64,000 nucleotides of DNA, from positions 62,001 to 126,000 of the forward strand of contig CATKHK010000068.1 of the NCBI GenBank assembly GCA_949751835.1, read 5' to 3'. Each line of letters opens with the position of its first letter. Positions within the stretch are counted from its first letter, which is position 1. The DNA is from Blepharisma japonicum. Its lineage: Eukaryota > Ciliophora > Heterotrichea > Heterotrichida > Blepharismidae. The translations under genes were made by a program, and so were the position numbers. Positions 32,752 through 43,409 of this stretch are shown here, piece after piece. The notes beneath the pieces were generated by a model. It worked only from the letters and a program-made list of their open reading frames with translations. It did no database searches and was not told the origin of the DNA.

Positions 32752-34155
32752 ATGAAAATTTCCAACAATCGTACAAGAAGCCAATCCAGTCTTAGACCTT
32801 CAAAAATACCACTTTATAGGCCAGTTTCCTATCAAATGAGCAGAGAGGTTGAAAATGTTATAAAAGATTTAGAAAAAGAGCATCGAGAATCACATTACCT
32901 TGATGAGGAAATTGAAATCTCTAGATCAAAAAGCCAAACACAAAGATCACTATGCAAAACTTATACAAGCTGAGAGGCTAATAATGATTTACTAAAGATA
33001 AAAATATCGGTATTAGAAAAAGAATTGATAAAAGAACAAAATCGATTGAATGAAACAATTTTGGAAAATAGTGAGTTACGAGAAAAAATTAGTAGTAAAA
33101 GAAAAATACATCAAAATTCAAAAAGAGCTATAACTGGACTTGAAAAACAATTAAAAACCTGCAATAACCCTTCAGAAAATAACGCAAATCTTGATGACAT
33201 AGATTTTTTTCAGAAAAGACAAGTTAATCTATTACGATGCAAAACAGCGCGGCCTAAGAGCATGATTTTTGAGAAATCAAAAACATTAGAGCTTACAGAA
33301 AGAACCGCTCCCAATAGTAAAATTTCTTCGACAAAAGGAGAAAATGAGCTATACACAGTCAGCAGGCCCTATGAGTCGATAAGAATTGTCAATTTATTAA
33401 GAAAGATGATAGAGAATCGAAGGATTTTATTAAAAGAAAAAAAAGCTGTCTTAGTTAAATACACATCACAGGTGGTTTATTTAGAAGACGCTTTTGAAAA
33501 AATTAAAAATGCAACAGGGATGGTTAGTGTTGAGGAAATAGCTTCAGCATTCATAAGGAGTGAAAGCCAAAGATCGCACATGTACAATTATTTTAACGAT
33601 CTAAACATAGAAATAGAAGAACTCGAAAAAAGTTTTACCACAATCTCAAAATCTATAAATGATTTAAAGCTGCTAAATTGCAAAGGAGAAACTCATGCTT
33701 TGAATTCCAAAAATGAAATTTTGGAAAAAATAAAGCAAGCACATATTAAAAATACCAGAGCGATTGATGATTATAATCAAATTGAAGCAAATTTTAGATT
33801 TTTAAGAAACGATATTAATGAAATTTTAAAGTTGTGTGGAGACTTAGTAGTAAATACTGAATGGGATATAAAACTTGAAGATTTTTCATTTATGAAAGAA
33901 GACTACATTAGAAGTGTACTAGGAAAAATAGAAGAGCTTATTCATTTTATCTCAAGTAGCCAAAAACAAACCTCAACATGGGAATTTGCAACCCAAATTA
34001 CACAAAATAACAAAGAAATGAAAAACCTAAAAGAATTTTTAGAAGAAAAAGACATTAATAATGACTCTAAAGTTGATACTTTAAAAGGACCGGCTTCCGT
34101 TTTCGAATTAAGAGCGCTTACAGAGATGATGCTAACAAGAAAAAGATACAAATAA
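32752..34155 (+). CDS. Outer dynein arm docking complex protein (ODAD1/CCDC63-like)
   Basis: 467 residues; one TGA (32971) is Trp joining two fragments. Almost entirely coiled coil. A segment at about residues 245-310 (QVVYLEDAFEKIKNATGMVS, then VEEIASAFIRSESQRSHMYN and LNIEIEELE) matches the signature of CCDC63/CCDC114 (ODAD1, DC2 in Chlamydomonas): x-F-x-KIKxATG followed by an I-x-x-F-x-x-QE helix. These proteins anchor outer dynein arms on axonemal doublets. The N-terminal 75 residues are basic and Ser-rich. A ciliate needs many such proteins for its cilia. It converges with the MORN gene at 31 bp. Confidence 0.8.
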
Positions 34156-34186
34156 TAATTAATTTTGAGCTTGATGATTTACAATA

Positions 34187-35510
34187 TTAATTTGTGCTGT
34201 TTCCCAATTTTATCATTTTTCCATTTTCCCATCTGTCTTGGCTTACTTTACCATCATTTGTAATCGTGTATCCGCTTCCATGCTTTTTGCCCATTTCCCA
34301 TTCTCCTTCATACTTTTTCCCATCTTTCCAAGTAAAAATCCCAAATCCATTCATAACGCCGCTATCTCACCATCCTAAATACTGTCTTCCATCAGCCCAC
34401 ATATATTTGCCTACACCATGGATTTGGTTATTTTTTCATTCTCCTATATACTGAGTTCCATCATCCCAAATATAATGGCCTATTCCTTCTTTCAGATTTT
34501 CTTTGTAATACCCTATATAGCTACTTCCATCAGTTCATGTATTTTTTCCAGAACCAGTTTGAGTGTCATTTTCCCATTGTCCTTCATAAATGTCTCCATT
34601 TTCCCATAAATTTCTGCCTTTTCCATGCCTTTTACCTTCTGATAATTCTCCAAAGTACCTTATTCCTCCTTCAATTTGAGTTTCTTTGAATTTTTCATTG
34701 AAATTCTCTTTAAATTCAGATTTTAAAAGTCTAATTGGCTCTTCAAGTAATTTCTGAACTTTCTTGAAATTTAATTGCAAGTTTCCTACTTTTCTGTAGT
34801 GATCTAAAGAGAATTTTGATGATCTTTGCTTAGGAGGAATAGATTTCATAGCTTCATGCTTATACCAAAGCCACACTAAATAGATAATTACAGTATCCAT
34901 CTCTTTTTCCATTAACAATGCTTTCAAGGAAAGATTTTGAGTTTGAATTAAATGGATGGTTTCCTGAGGCATAAGGATTTCTCCATCTCCCTTCATAAAC
35001 CTCTTGGTCTACGTGGGTAAATTTTCCTTCACCAAAAGGATAACCAAAGCTAAATTCCCCTTCATATATACAGCCATCAGGCCAAATCATTATTCCTTGG
35101 CCATCTCTGAAGCCGCCTACCCATTCACCATCATAGGTGGCTCCAGATTTATAAGTAAAAATTCATTTCTTTTTCCTTTTTGTTGAAAGAGGAGCTGATT
35201 TAATAGTCTCCTTAATGCTTTCTGGAGTAAAGTAAATATTGTTAGGTTGGCATAGCTTTTTTATATGATGATATTGTTTGATATTACGATAGATTTGCCA
35301 AGCATTTTTTATTTTTACTGCTGCGATTTCTTGCTGAGAATCTGGACTTGTGGAATTTGTCTCTGAAGGCTGAGATCCAAGGTTAACACTCCGGCGTAAA
35401 TGATTATAACTTTGCAGAATAATCTAAATAGCAAATACTGATGATTTTAAATCGAGTTCGCATTTTTTGTCAGCACCTTGACAGCATCGTGAGCAATTTG
35501 CGTTTCCCAT
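34187..35510 (-). CDS. MORN-repeat protein with N-terminal acylation motif
   Basis: 430 residues after removing two introns (35424-35438, 15 nt; 34876-34891, 16 nt) and reading four TGA as Trp. It starts MGNANCSRCCQGADKKCELD: Gly2 for myristoylation and Cys6/9/10 for palmitoylation. An IQ-like helix (IKNAWQIYRNIKQYHHIK) follows at about residue 70. MORN repeats then occur in two blocks, with units such as ATYDGEWVGGFRDGQG, YEGEWEMGKKHGSG and IYEGQWENDTQTG, separated by a Lys-rich linker of about 90 residues. MORN repeats associate with membranes and the cytoskeleton. A membrane-cortex linker role is inferred. The second such gene is at 62791. Confidence 0.85.
34876..34891 (-). other. 16-nt intron (MORN gene, second)
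   Basis: On the minus strand GTAATTATCTATTTAG. It falls after the first base of a Leu codon and reunites two frames that otherwise differ. Confidence 0.9.
35424..35438 (-). other. 15-nt intron (MORN gene, first)
   Basis: On the minus strand GTATTTGCTATTTAG, phase 0; retention gives TAG in frame. Confidence 0.85.
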
Positions 35511-35682
35511 TTTGAAATTAATTGATGAAATTTAAATTGGAAATATGTATTTTATAAGATAAATAAGTAAGGAATTAAATTTATTTATATTTTGAATTAG
35601 ATAATTTTTATTAGAGATATAAGTGCTAAATATACTAATTTAAATTATAAGAAAATATTAATTTTTTGAAAATAAATATAAA

Positions 35683-36603
35683 ATGCCAATTTCAATAAGT
35701 GAATTTTCACGTCCAAGGGCTATAATAGTAAAAGAGCCAAAAGATATAGCAATCTATGCGCTAACTGCAGCTTTTTCTTATTTAGCTTGCAAAATAGTTG
35801 TAAAAAAGGTAATTCCTTATATGTTTTCCAAACTAGTTGATTACCTCAAATATTTATCAACTGAAACATTAGGATTATCAAAAAGATATGGGGAAAACAG
35901 CTGAGTCTTTATTACTGATGGATCAAATTCTCTTGGAAAAAGTTTTATTCATGAGCTTGCCAGAGAAGGCTTCAATATCATGGCAGTAGTAACAGAAAAT
36001 TACGAAATTGCTACCAACTATAAAAATTTGATCACTACAAAATTCAATATCGCCTATGAAATAATCCAAGCTGATCTTTCATTACCAAACTCATATGAAA
36101 ATATAATAAACATTATTGAAGAAAAAAACATTAATATTTCTATGCTTATAAACAATACTGTTTATTATAATCCCTCATCATTTATGAATTTAGAAAATGA
36201 TAAGATATTTAAGTCAATCAGATTAAACTGTCTAATACCTGTCCTGCTTGAAAATTATTTTTTAAAAACATTTGAGAGAAGAAATCGTAAATCAGCAATC
36301 ATAAATGTTTGTGACAGCTGAAAACCAAATGCAATATTTAAATCTTCTATAATAGACACTGCAAGCAAATCGTATTTAAGAGATTACACTCTAAATAGCC
36401 TGAATAATGAAAAAATTGATATTTTGTGCTATGAACCAGATTTTCCATATATACAAATTATACATAATGGAATGACTGTAGAAGTGAACTATGGGCAAAG
36501 TTTTGTAAGTGGCGTTCTATATGATCTAGGTAAAAAGCGCAAAACTGATGGAAATTATCACAAACGATGGGAAATCACAATAACTGAGCAAAGACAGAAT
36601 TAG
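35683..36603 (+). CDS. Short-chain dehydrogenase-like membrane protein, catalytic Tyr lost
   Basis: 306 residues, TGA-Trp at two sites, stop TAG. A hydrophobic segment at about residues 25-50 should anchor it in the ER. The Rossmann region reads VFITDGSNSLGKSFIHELA, where TGxxxGxG has become TDGSNSLG. MLINNTVYYNPSSF matches the NNAG region (NN-T). The active site Y-x-x-x-K is DTASKSYLRDY, so the Tyr is Asp, and the Ser motif is VCDSWKP. Layout and the N-terminal span resemble HSD17B12/KAR very-long-chain 3-ketoacyl-CoA reductase. Loss of the active-site Tyr suggests a pseudoenzyme or a changed reaction. Confidence 0.75.
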
Positions 36604-36613
36604 CCTAATTAAT

Positions 36614-37243
36614 TTATTGCTGCACACATTCCACATCTCCATCTTGAGGTGGCTTATTTCCTCTTGTTTTTCTTGCTTGCTCCAGCTGTCTCCTCATTTC
36701 TTCTTCCTCTAAAAGTATTTCTCTTGGCTTAGGGTACTATTTATCCATTACTGTAATAATAAGTGTATTAAATTGATGAGTATATCTAATAAGATCTGGA
36801 ATCAGCCTTAATCTTTTTCTAACTAGATCTGTAATTTCAAATATTTTGAAATATTTTTTATTTGAGGTTCGAATAGTGATTTTACTTGTGCTAGAATCAC
36901 CTGTCACTGAATATACGTCAAATGGGTATGGTAAATTTCTGATCCTTCATTGAAATTCTGTTGGCAAATCTTTTCTTATGAAAATTGGCTAATTGGGAGT
37001 TACATTTGTAGAACTAGCAATCATTAAGTCACTTTCTGGGTTGAAGCTAGATGGCGGCTCACCAACTTCGAGCTCCCATTTGCCTTCGCCTAATTCAACT
37101 GGTTTTTTAACTCTTCTTGATAACAGTTCAAAAGAATTAACATCGTATTCCTCTACTATTTCTAGACCATCAGGAAAAGTTGTGTGTAGTCTTCTTTTGC
37201 CGCCTGCTATTGCGCAAGATCTAACAGGTCTTGAAGATTCCAT
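36614..37243 (-). CDS. DPCD: DPCD homologue (ciliary protein)
   Basis: 199 residues after two 15-nt introns (36989-37003; 36737-36751) are removed; human DPCD has 203. The alignable features are clear: KRRLHTTFPDGLEIVEEYD (human HYLFPDGKEMAEEYD), WELEVGEP, NPIFIRKDLPTEFQWRIRNL, PYPFDVYSV, TSNKKYFKIFEI, and LIITYPKPREIL. FQWRIRNLPYP is almost identical to human, and its Trp is TGA. DPCD is required for motile cilia assembly, working with R2TP-type chaperones on dynein arms. Under the standard code only the first 84 residues appear. Converges with the SDR gene, 10 bp between stops. Confidence 0.95.
36737..36751 (-). other. 15-nt intron (DPCD, second)
   Basis: On the minus strand GTAATGGATAAATAG; removal joins LIIT to YPKPREIL as in human DPCD. 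Retained it ends in TAG. Confidence 0.9.
36989..37003 (-). other. 15-nt intron (DPCD, first)
   Basis: On the minus strand GTAACTCCCAATTAG; removal joins SSTN to PIFIRKD, matching the conserved NPIFMRKD of DPCD. Confidence 0.95.
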
Positions 37244-37971
37244 TTATAAGAGTATATGCTTAAGAGATGAAGCTAGATTTACTGTGTATCATTGATTTAG
37301 GAAAATTTAGATATCTGCCAAATGAGGTGAATGAAAATAATAAAATTTAGAATTATAGATATAAAGCAATGAATAAACTCATTTTCCTTGGTCTCCCCAC
37401 AATTCTATGTATTACTTAACTCAAATCTAGAAATAGTATTTGTCTTTGGAGATTCAATTATAATAATCTACTCATATGAGATAAAAAGACTATTTATAAA
37501 TCTGACTGCTCTTCTCCTTTTTACAGTTTCATTTATCTTTCTCTATAGTTATAAATAATTTTTATAATTGTTTAATAATCAATGCTTATTCTTTGCTGAA
37601 GCGACCTATAAACGCTAAAAAAAAATATTTCCAATTAGATTTAGTTAATCTGTGCAAAGCTGTGATTCTTGTCAGTATCTCCTAATAAATATTCAAATTC
37701 AAAAGTCCGCTTTAAGCTTCTGAGCTTATAATAGCTGATAGTTCTTAAGCCTCAATTCTCGATCCCTTATCCAGCTATTCTCAAGCATATATAATTATCA
37801 TCAATTTAATAATACACTCAATTCTTTAACTGCAACTTCCTTTTACCTTATTTTCAAACTATCTATATTTTCCAGCTGAAAAATCTTACTTTTTTCATTA
37901 GAGTCAGATCCAGTCAGGACTGGCCAAAAAGAACATATAAATTAGCCGATTCTGTTGTGACCTTATAAAAT
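37244..37971. other. Intergenic between divergent genes, nothing recognised
   Basis: About 730 bp, AT-rich; promoters of DPCD and the UBC/U-box fusion gene should lie here but no motif is certain. Confidence 0.5.
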
Positions 37972-40900
37972 ATGGACCAACAATTAATTGATCTTCTCGT
38001 CGAAGTCCCAGGGAAAGGGCCATTAATCATTGCAGCTCCATCTACTCTAGACGAATTACTCTTATTGATTTCTCAATACTCTTCATATCAAAAAACCGAT
38101 CTTTCTATCCTCTACAAGCGTAAAGAAACTTGGTTTGGAATCATAGACCAAGCTACTTATTCATCAATTCTTAAGCGTGCACAGACAGCAAACCAATCTG
38201 AGGTCGAAATTAAAGTAGAAATAAGTGCTCAAGCTCCTCAAAATCAATTAGAAGAGTTAAAGACCGAAGTAAGCTGGGAAATCATGTCAAATGTCCCTGC
38301 TCCAGTATCTGTGCCTGAAACTTTGATTGAGTCTGAAGCAACTCCACTTATTCAATATCGCTATTTAAATAGCGACGATCCAGAAACATTTAACCAGCTA
38401 AGAATCCCAGCTTTAGACATCACGCTAGAAGACCTATCAAATTTAGTTTTACAGCTAGAAAACAAGCCTCCTGCAGACTTTATTTGTGCATTTTACAGTG
38501 AAGATGGATGCCCGCTATATGGAAGCTTGTCTCAGATGCCTTTTATTAAATGCAATGAAGTTATTCCAGGCTCCTGCAAACTTTCTGTGCTGATTGTACC
38601 TAATTTTGATGTGAAATCTCTCCCTGCGAAAGACCCTAATGAAGGCTCTGACACTGTAATTTTCCAATCCAGTGCCGACCTGACTAAAACTTTTACTGTA
38701 AAAGTGACCTTATCGACTACCACAATCCAAGATCTAAAGCAAAAGCTTTATTCCTTAACAAGTATCCCTACTTTTGAAGCCAAATTTAAATCAAATGACA
38801 TTTTCCTAACAAATGACACCTTTACATTATCATCTTACAATATAAATCAAAATCAGACCATTATTTATTGGAAAGAGAGCTATGATTACACTACAAGGAC
38901 TTATAAACCTATCATAAAACACACTATTGAGCAAACTATTGATGGAATTAAGCTATTCCATTCCTTTTTATATTGCTTTTCTAATGTAATTGGAACATGT
39001 GAAAAACCTACTCGTGAAGCCATTTTAGGCATGATAAGACAAGCATCTCAGAATAATAGTCCACTTTTGCATGCTTTATATGAGCTTAGTATAGAGAAAC
39101 CTATGAGTTTATTAGACTCAATTGCTTTAGAAGAAGGGTTTATTTTTATTATTAGCCATTTAGTAAAAGAACTAAATGCCGCAAATAAAGTACCAAATGA
39201 TAAACTATTTGAAAATTGCTTAGAAGTGATAGGGTTATTATGCGAAATCGGCTGCAAACCAACTGAAGAGTACTCAAGAGATGAAACTTATTTAGAATAT
39301 GATACCATCTGCCCATTATCCTTGGCAGAACTAAAGAATCCTGTATGCTTAAGAAAAATTGATGGGACTTATGCTTACTATGAGCATGAAGCTGTGCTAA
39401 AAAGAGCTCAGGAGCATACAGAAATTGTGGGTGTCGGACTAGTAAAAGAGTCACAAATAAAAATCACCCAAGATTTTGTATACTCTGTTAAGCGAGCTGT
39501 TTATAATGGAAAAGAATCAATAATTCTCTGGACTGGGACTTTTGACCGCAGCAACACTTTTCCTAACATCATAAGAGCTTCTTTCCCACAAGGACTTGTA
39601 TGGGACCAATTAATCCAAATTAAGAAAAACTACAAGCTTTCTAAAATTGCCTCAGCTTTATCATTAAAAAGCTCTGAAACCCGCCATTGTATAACCCTCG
39701 ACAAAAATAAAGAAATTGTTGTAAACAGAGGATTATCTCCTAAAGAGCCAAATACTGTAGAATTAATGAACATTCTGACGAGAGATGTATCGAAATATGA
39801 TATTGACGATATGGCAAGCATAATAGAAAGGACAAGCAGAGATGATCCTGCTATTGAAACAATCACAAGGCCACCAGACGAAACTATTGTTGTTATTTTT
39901 GATAAAAGCGGATCTATGGGAACTGCATTTGGACCTGAAGGGGAATATACCAGACTTGATGCCACAAAGCAATTTTTCGAATCTTTTGCTGATAGGACTG
40001 TTGGGTATAACCTTAACCATGTTATGTCTTTAGTCCTCTTCAGCACAACCTTAGATAGGGCTTGTGGATTTACTGAAAATATCTCGACATTTACAGCAGT
40101 TGCACATCAGTCAAGACACTCAGGTGGAACTAAACTGTGGGACGCTATATATGACGCAATTCAGTCACTTGTAGAATTTAAGGGGAAATACCCAAGTACC
40201 CATTTGAGAATTTTATGTTTAAGTGATGGAGAAGATACATCGTCAGTCCATGGCTATTTACAAGTAGCCCAGCAGCTGATTGCAAATAATGTGATTATGG
40301 ACAGTGTCGTTGTAGGTGACCTTTCTCAGAATTTGAAAGCTATTTCTTATGCCTCTGGAGGCTATGTCTTTTTGCCAGCCACTTTGCAAGCAGGAATCAA
40401 GCTATTTGAAAGTGAGACATTGCTGTCGGTGAGAAATAGAAAATCTATAGTAAAAAGTATGGTAAATACTGATAATGATTTAGAGCCTTTAAGAAGAAGA
40501 GAATTTTCTAACCAACAGCCTGCTATGGCAGCTCCAGCAGAAATTTCTCAAGGTGCAGTGACAGCAGAGCAAGCTTTGAAAAAAATGGTTGCTTCTCCTC
40601 CTGTACCCCAAGCGAAAAGTGGCTCTGCAGGATGCATTAAAAGAATAATGAAAGAACTGCAAAATATCTCAAGTAACCCTCATGAAAATATTGTTGTACT
40701 ACCAAGTGAAAATGACGTAATGTTTTGGAATTTATATATTGAAGGACCAGAACATACTCCTTATGAAGGAGGTCTATTTCAAGCCTTTGTAAGATTTCCT
40801 AATGATTACCCCTTCAAGCCTCCTACTATTAGATTTGTTACTCCTATATACCACTGCAACATAAACTCCACAGGAAGAATCTGCCATTCAATTTTAGACC

Positions 40901-41331
40901 AATTTTATTCGCCTGCAGTTAATGTAAGACATATGTTGGATTGCATATATGGGCTGCTTATGACTCCAGAACCTATGGATCCCCTTGATGCTTATATTGC
41001 GTCTGAAATTAAAGATGATTATGAGCTCTATGTGTCAAAATGCAGAGAACATATACAGTTACATGCTAGCAAATCATTTGAAGAATTAACTGGAATGAAA
41101 AAGCCTGTTAGTGGAACTGTTATCCCTGGAGAATTTTTAGATCCGATTTCGAAAAGGATTATGAGCGACCCAGTAGCCATTAATGGGAAAACATATGAAA
41201 GAGCTGAAATTGAAAAAATAATTGACCAGACTGGAAAAGATCCTGATGGAGTTGATGCAAATAAGGCTGATTTAGTCCAAGATACTGGACTCTTGCAAAG
41301 AATTGAAGAATTTAAGCAGGCCCACCCTTAA
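37972..41331 (+). CDS. UBL / U-box / vWA / UBC (E2) / U-box fusion protein
   Basis: 1119 residues in one uninterrupted frame. A ubiquitin-like fold is suggested at about 240-305 (FTVKVTLSTTTIQDLKQKLY). A U-box-like segment is at about 444-500 (TICPLSLAELKNPVCL). A von Willebrand A domain spans about 637-835 with a full MIDAS: DKSGS at 644, GGTKLWDA near 717 and LSDGED near 751. A ubiquitin-conjugating domain covers about 885-1045: MKELQNISSNPHENI, FPNDYPFKPPTIRFVTPIYH, catalytic Cys971 in RICHSIL, and H961-C-N963 where HPN is normal. A second U-box closes the protein (DPISKRIMSDPVAINGKTYE). So E2 and E3 activities sit in one chain with a Mg2+-dependent binding domain. Confidence 0.95.
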   Translation: MDQQLIDLLVEVPGKGPLIIAAPSTLDELLLLISQYSSYQKTDLSILYKRKETWFGIIDQATYSSILKRAQTANQSEVEIKVEISAQAPQNQLEELKTEVSWEIMSNVPAPVSVPETLIESEATPLIQYRYLNSDDPETFNQLRIPALDITLEDLSNLVLQLENKPPADFICAFYSEDGCPLYGSLSQMPFIKCNEVIPGSCKLSVLIVPNFDVKSLPAKDPNEGSDTVIFQSSADLTKTFTVKVTLSTTTIQDLKQKLYSLTSIPTFEAKFKSNDIFLTNDTFTLSSYNINQNQTIIYWKESYDYTTRTYKPIIKHTIEQTIDGIKLFHSFLYCFSNVIGTCEKPTREAILGMIRQASQNNSPLLHALYELSIEKPMSLLDSIALEEGFIFIISHLVKELNAANKVPNDKLFENCLEVIGLLCEIGCKPTEEYSRDETYLEYDTICPLSLAELKNPVCLRKIDGTYAYYEHEAVLKRAQEHTEIVGVGLVKESQIKITQDFVYSVKRAVYNGKESIILWTGTFDRSNTFPNIIRASFPQGLVWDQLIQIKKNYKLSKIASALSLKSSETRHCITLDKNKEIVVNRGLSPKEPNTVELMNILTRDVSKYDIDDMASIIERTSRDDPAIETITRPPDETIVVIFDKSGSMGTAFGPEGEYTRLDATKQFFESFADRTVGYNLNHVMSLVLFSTTLDRACGFTENISTFTAVAHQSRHSGGTKLWDAIYDAIQSLVEFKGKYPSTHLRILCLSDGEDTSSVHGYLQVAQQLIANNVIMDSVVVGDLSQNLKAISYASGGYVFLPATLQAGIKLFESETLLSVRNRKSIVKSMVNTDNDLEPLRRREFSNQQPAMAAPAEISQGAVTAEQALKKMVASPPVPQAKSGSAGCIKRIMKELQNISSNPHENIVVLPSENDVMFWNLYIEGPEHTPYEGGLFQAFVRFPNDYPFKPPTIRFVTPIYHCNINSTGRICHSILDQFYSPAVNVRHMLDCIYGLLMTPEPMDPLDAYIASEIKDDYELYVSKCREHIQLHASKSFEELTGMKKPVSGTVIPGEFLDPISKRIMSDPVAINGKTYERAEIEKIIDQTGKDPDGVDANKADLVQDTGLLQRIEEFKQAHP

Positions 41332-42154
41332 GAATTGAATTAGATTAATAACATTTTGATAATTCGCCTTTATTTTATACTCTCTCTATTGTTATATCAT
41401 TTTTTTTATTTGGATATCAAAGATGATTAACAATTAAGAATTTTAACTGTTTTTAAGCTCTCTGGCATGATAAGTCGTCAGAAAAAACCTTAAATCTAGT
41501 TTTTAATGAATGCCTCAGTCCTCAAAAAGTGTTATACTGTTAGATTCTCTTCCAAAATGCTGCAAATCCCTAGCCACACAAATATCAGGGTATATTACAA
41601 ATTCCAAGCTTATATGGTGTTAAGCAAACAACATCAATATTTTTTACTTCAAACTTAACACCTTGAATAAAATAATAATAAAAATCTAATATTAATCCAA
41701 AAAAGTGTTAGCCATTAATTGCTGAAGTAAAAGCATATGCCTTCGAGGCTGTATAAATCGCTAGACAAGCGCAGCCTCTGTTAATAATTACTAATCTTGA
41801 GGGCCTTAAAGGTAATTAGTAAGAGTTTTCTTGTCAATAATTAAAAAGATTTTTATGTGAATCATAGAGTAGTTTTAAGTGGGTTAAAAGAAAACCCCAC
41901 ATTATTAATAAAAATGGAGGCATCTAATTTTTTTCTTCAAGAAAATTGTGGATGATTTCTATTGAAATTCTTGAAAAAGATATGAATATATATTCCCAAA
42001 ATTTTCTCTTATGCTTAATAATATAAAAAATCATACAGATATAATTGTAATATTTATTTTCCTCAACAACGTTAATTTTTCTTTAATTAAAATGAAATTT
42101 AAAATATTTTTATTATATAAGACTTTTTATAATAAAATCGCAATTAATTGATTT
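41332..42154. other. Intergenic with clustered inverted repeats
   Basis: 820 bp downstream of the fusion gene and ARL8. No protein-like frame. The segment 41616-41822 has several inverted repeats (separate entry). Confidence 0.6.
41616..41822. ncRNA. Candidate structured non-coding RNA (three hairpins)
   Basis: Three stem-loops in about 207 nt: GGTGTTAAG at 41616-41624 pairs perfectly with CTTAACACC at 41654-41662; GAGGCTG at 41745-41751 pairs with CAGCCTC at 41772-41778, enclosing CGCT (41759-41762) with AGCG (41768-41771) directly adjacent; TAATTAC at 41785-41791 pairs with GTAATTA at 41812-41818. I cannot assign it to a known RNA class and strand is unknown. Chance pairing in AT-rich DNA explains the third stem more easily than the first two. 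Confidence 0.3.
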
Positions 42155-42712
42155 TTATCTACCTTTATTTCTCTTAAGATTCGTCAAATACTTCAAAGTT
42201 GCATCAATATTTGTCATATTTTTAGAACTCACACTATAGCATGCGACAGTTCTACCTGTAATAGCATTCAAGCTTAATGCTGAAATTAGCTCTTCTTCAT
42301 TGAGTGCTCCATCTAAGTCATTCTTATTCCCCAGCACTAATAATGAAATTCCTTGTAACGAAGGCCACGATAACAATTTTTGCAATTGAGCTTTCGCAAC
42401 TTCAAGATTACCGAAGTCAGCTGAATCCACAACAAAAATAATGCAATCCACATTTCTGCAGTATTTTTCCCAGCTTTCTCGAAATTTAGGTTGTCCACCA
42501 AGATCCCAGAGTCTCAGTTCGACACCTCCTTTTTTAATTCTTCTATGGTTAAATCCAATTGTCGGTATTGTGTCTTCATCAAATTCAGAAGTTGCAAGAA
42601 CATTTACAAAGGTCGTTTTTCCTGCGTTTTGTAGACCGACGATTGAAAGCTCCATTTGCTGGCTCCAAAACATTGAACGAAGTCAATTTAGGAATCGTGA
42701 CCAGAGTCCCAT
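42155..42712 (-). CDS. ARL8: ARL8 small GTPase
   Basis: 185 residues (human ARL8B has 186) from ATG 42712. A TGA-encoded Trp sits in the first helix: MGLWSRFLNWLRSMFW, equal in layout to human MLALISRLLDWFRSLFW. This helix anchors ARL8 on lysosomes after N-terminal acetylation. G1 is GLQNAGKTTFVNVL, switch I TIPTIGFN, G3 WDLGGQPKFRESWEKYC, G4 LGNKNDL, and the C-terminal half contains CYSVSSKNMTNIDATLKYL, matching the ARL8-specific region (CYSISCKEKDNID). ARL8 recruits motors and tethers to lysosomes. A start at the internal Met (42673) would remove the helix and is unlikely. Confidence 0.96.
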
Positions 42713-42986
42713 AATTATTTACAACATGACATAGTTGTTTTAATTTTAATTTATTATAAAATGATGGAAAATTAGATATTTTAAAGTAAAATGATTAAGA
42801 ATTATGATAATGTTGGGTAGATAAAAGGATTTATATAAAATTTTGATTTTTTTCAGCTAATAAGCGAATAATTTTAATGTGCTTAAAGGAATTATCCTAT
42901 AGAATAAAATAAAGATTATTAGAATTTAATAATAAATTGTTTAGAGTACCTGTAAAGATATAAATTTATTCGAAAATACAAATAAT

Positions 42987-43409
42987 ATGGCACCCGATCC
43001 AAATTATAATCAAAGATCTAACTTAGCCTCTGTTTTTAGAACATTAGCAGCAATTTCTAAAGCCAAAAGTAAAGCAATGGCATTAGATAATTTTGTAAAG
43101 ACAGAGAAAATAGAAAAACAATCAAAAATCGAAACATCTCTTATAAAAATAAAAAGAGAAATTTTTCAATTGAATTTATCAAGATTAAAGCAGCACTCAA
43201 ACACAAGCGAAAAAGTCGAAAATGATAGAGATAAAACTGAAATTATCAAATTAAAAGTAAATGAAATAAGAGAAAGCTTGGATTCATTATTTATCAATGA
43301 AGAATATAAAATAAAATTTGATAAAGAATTAGATTTGTGTGAGCAAGTCTTAAATGGTATGAATTTAGGAAGAAGGGAGCTAATGAATTTTTTGGCTTAC
43401 GGAAAATAA
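42987..43409 (+). CDS. Hypothetical helical protein, 140 aa
   Basis: Starts MAPDPNYNQRSNLASVF. Two long charged helices are predicted: residues 20-75 (Lys/Ser-rich, coiled-coil-like) and 80-120 (EIIKLKVNEIRESLDSLF). It ends MNLGRRELMNFLAYGK. There is no signal peptide, membrane span or TGA codon. I recognise no family; being short, soluble, charged and helical it may be an adaptor or cytoskeletal subunit. Confidence 0.5.
   Translation: MAPDPNYNQRSNLASVFRTLAAISKAKSKAMALDNFVKTEKIEKQSKIETSLIKIKREIFQLNLSRLKQHSNTSEKVENDRDKTEIIKLKVNEIRESLDSLFINEEYKIKFDKELDLCEQVLNGMNLGRRELMNFLAYGK

Noticed and set aside
39152-40046. Minus-strand frames inside the UBC/vWA fusion gene
   Set aside because: Shadows of the long plus-strand frame; no motif.
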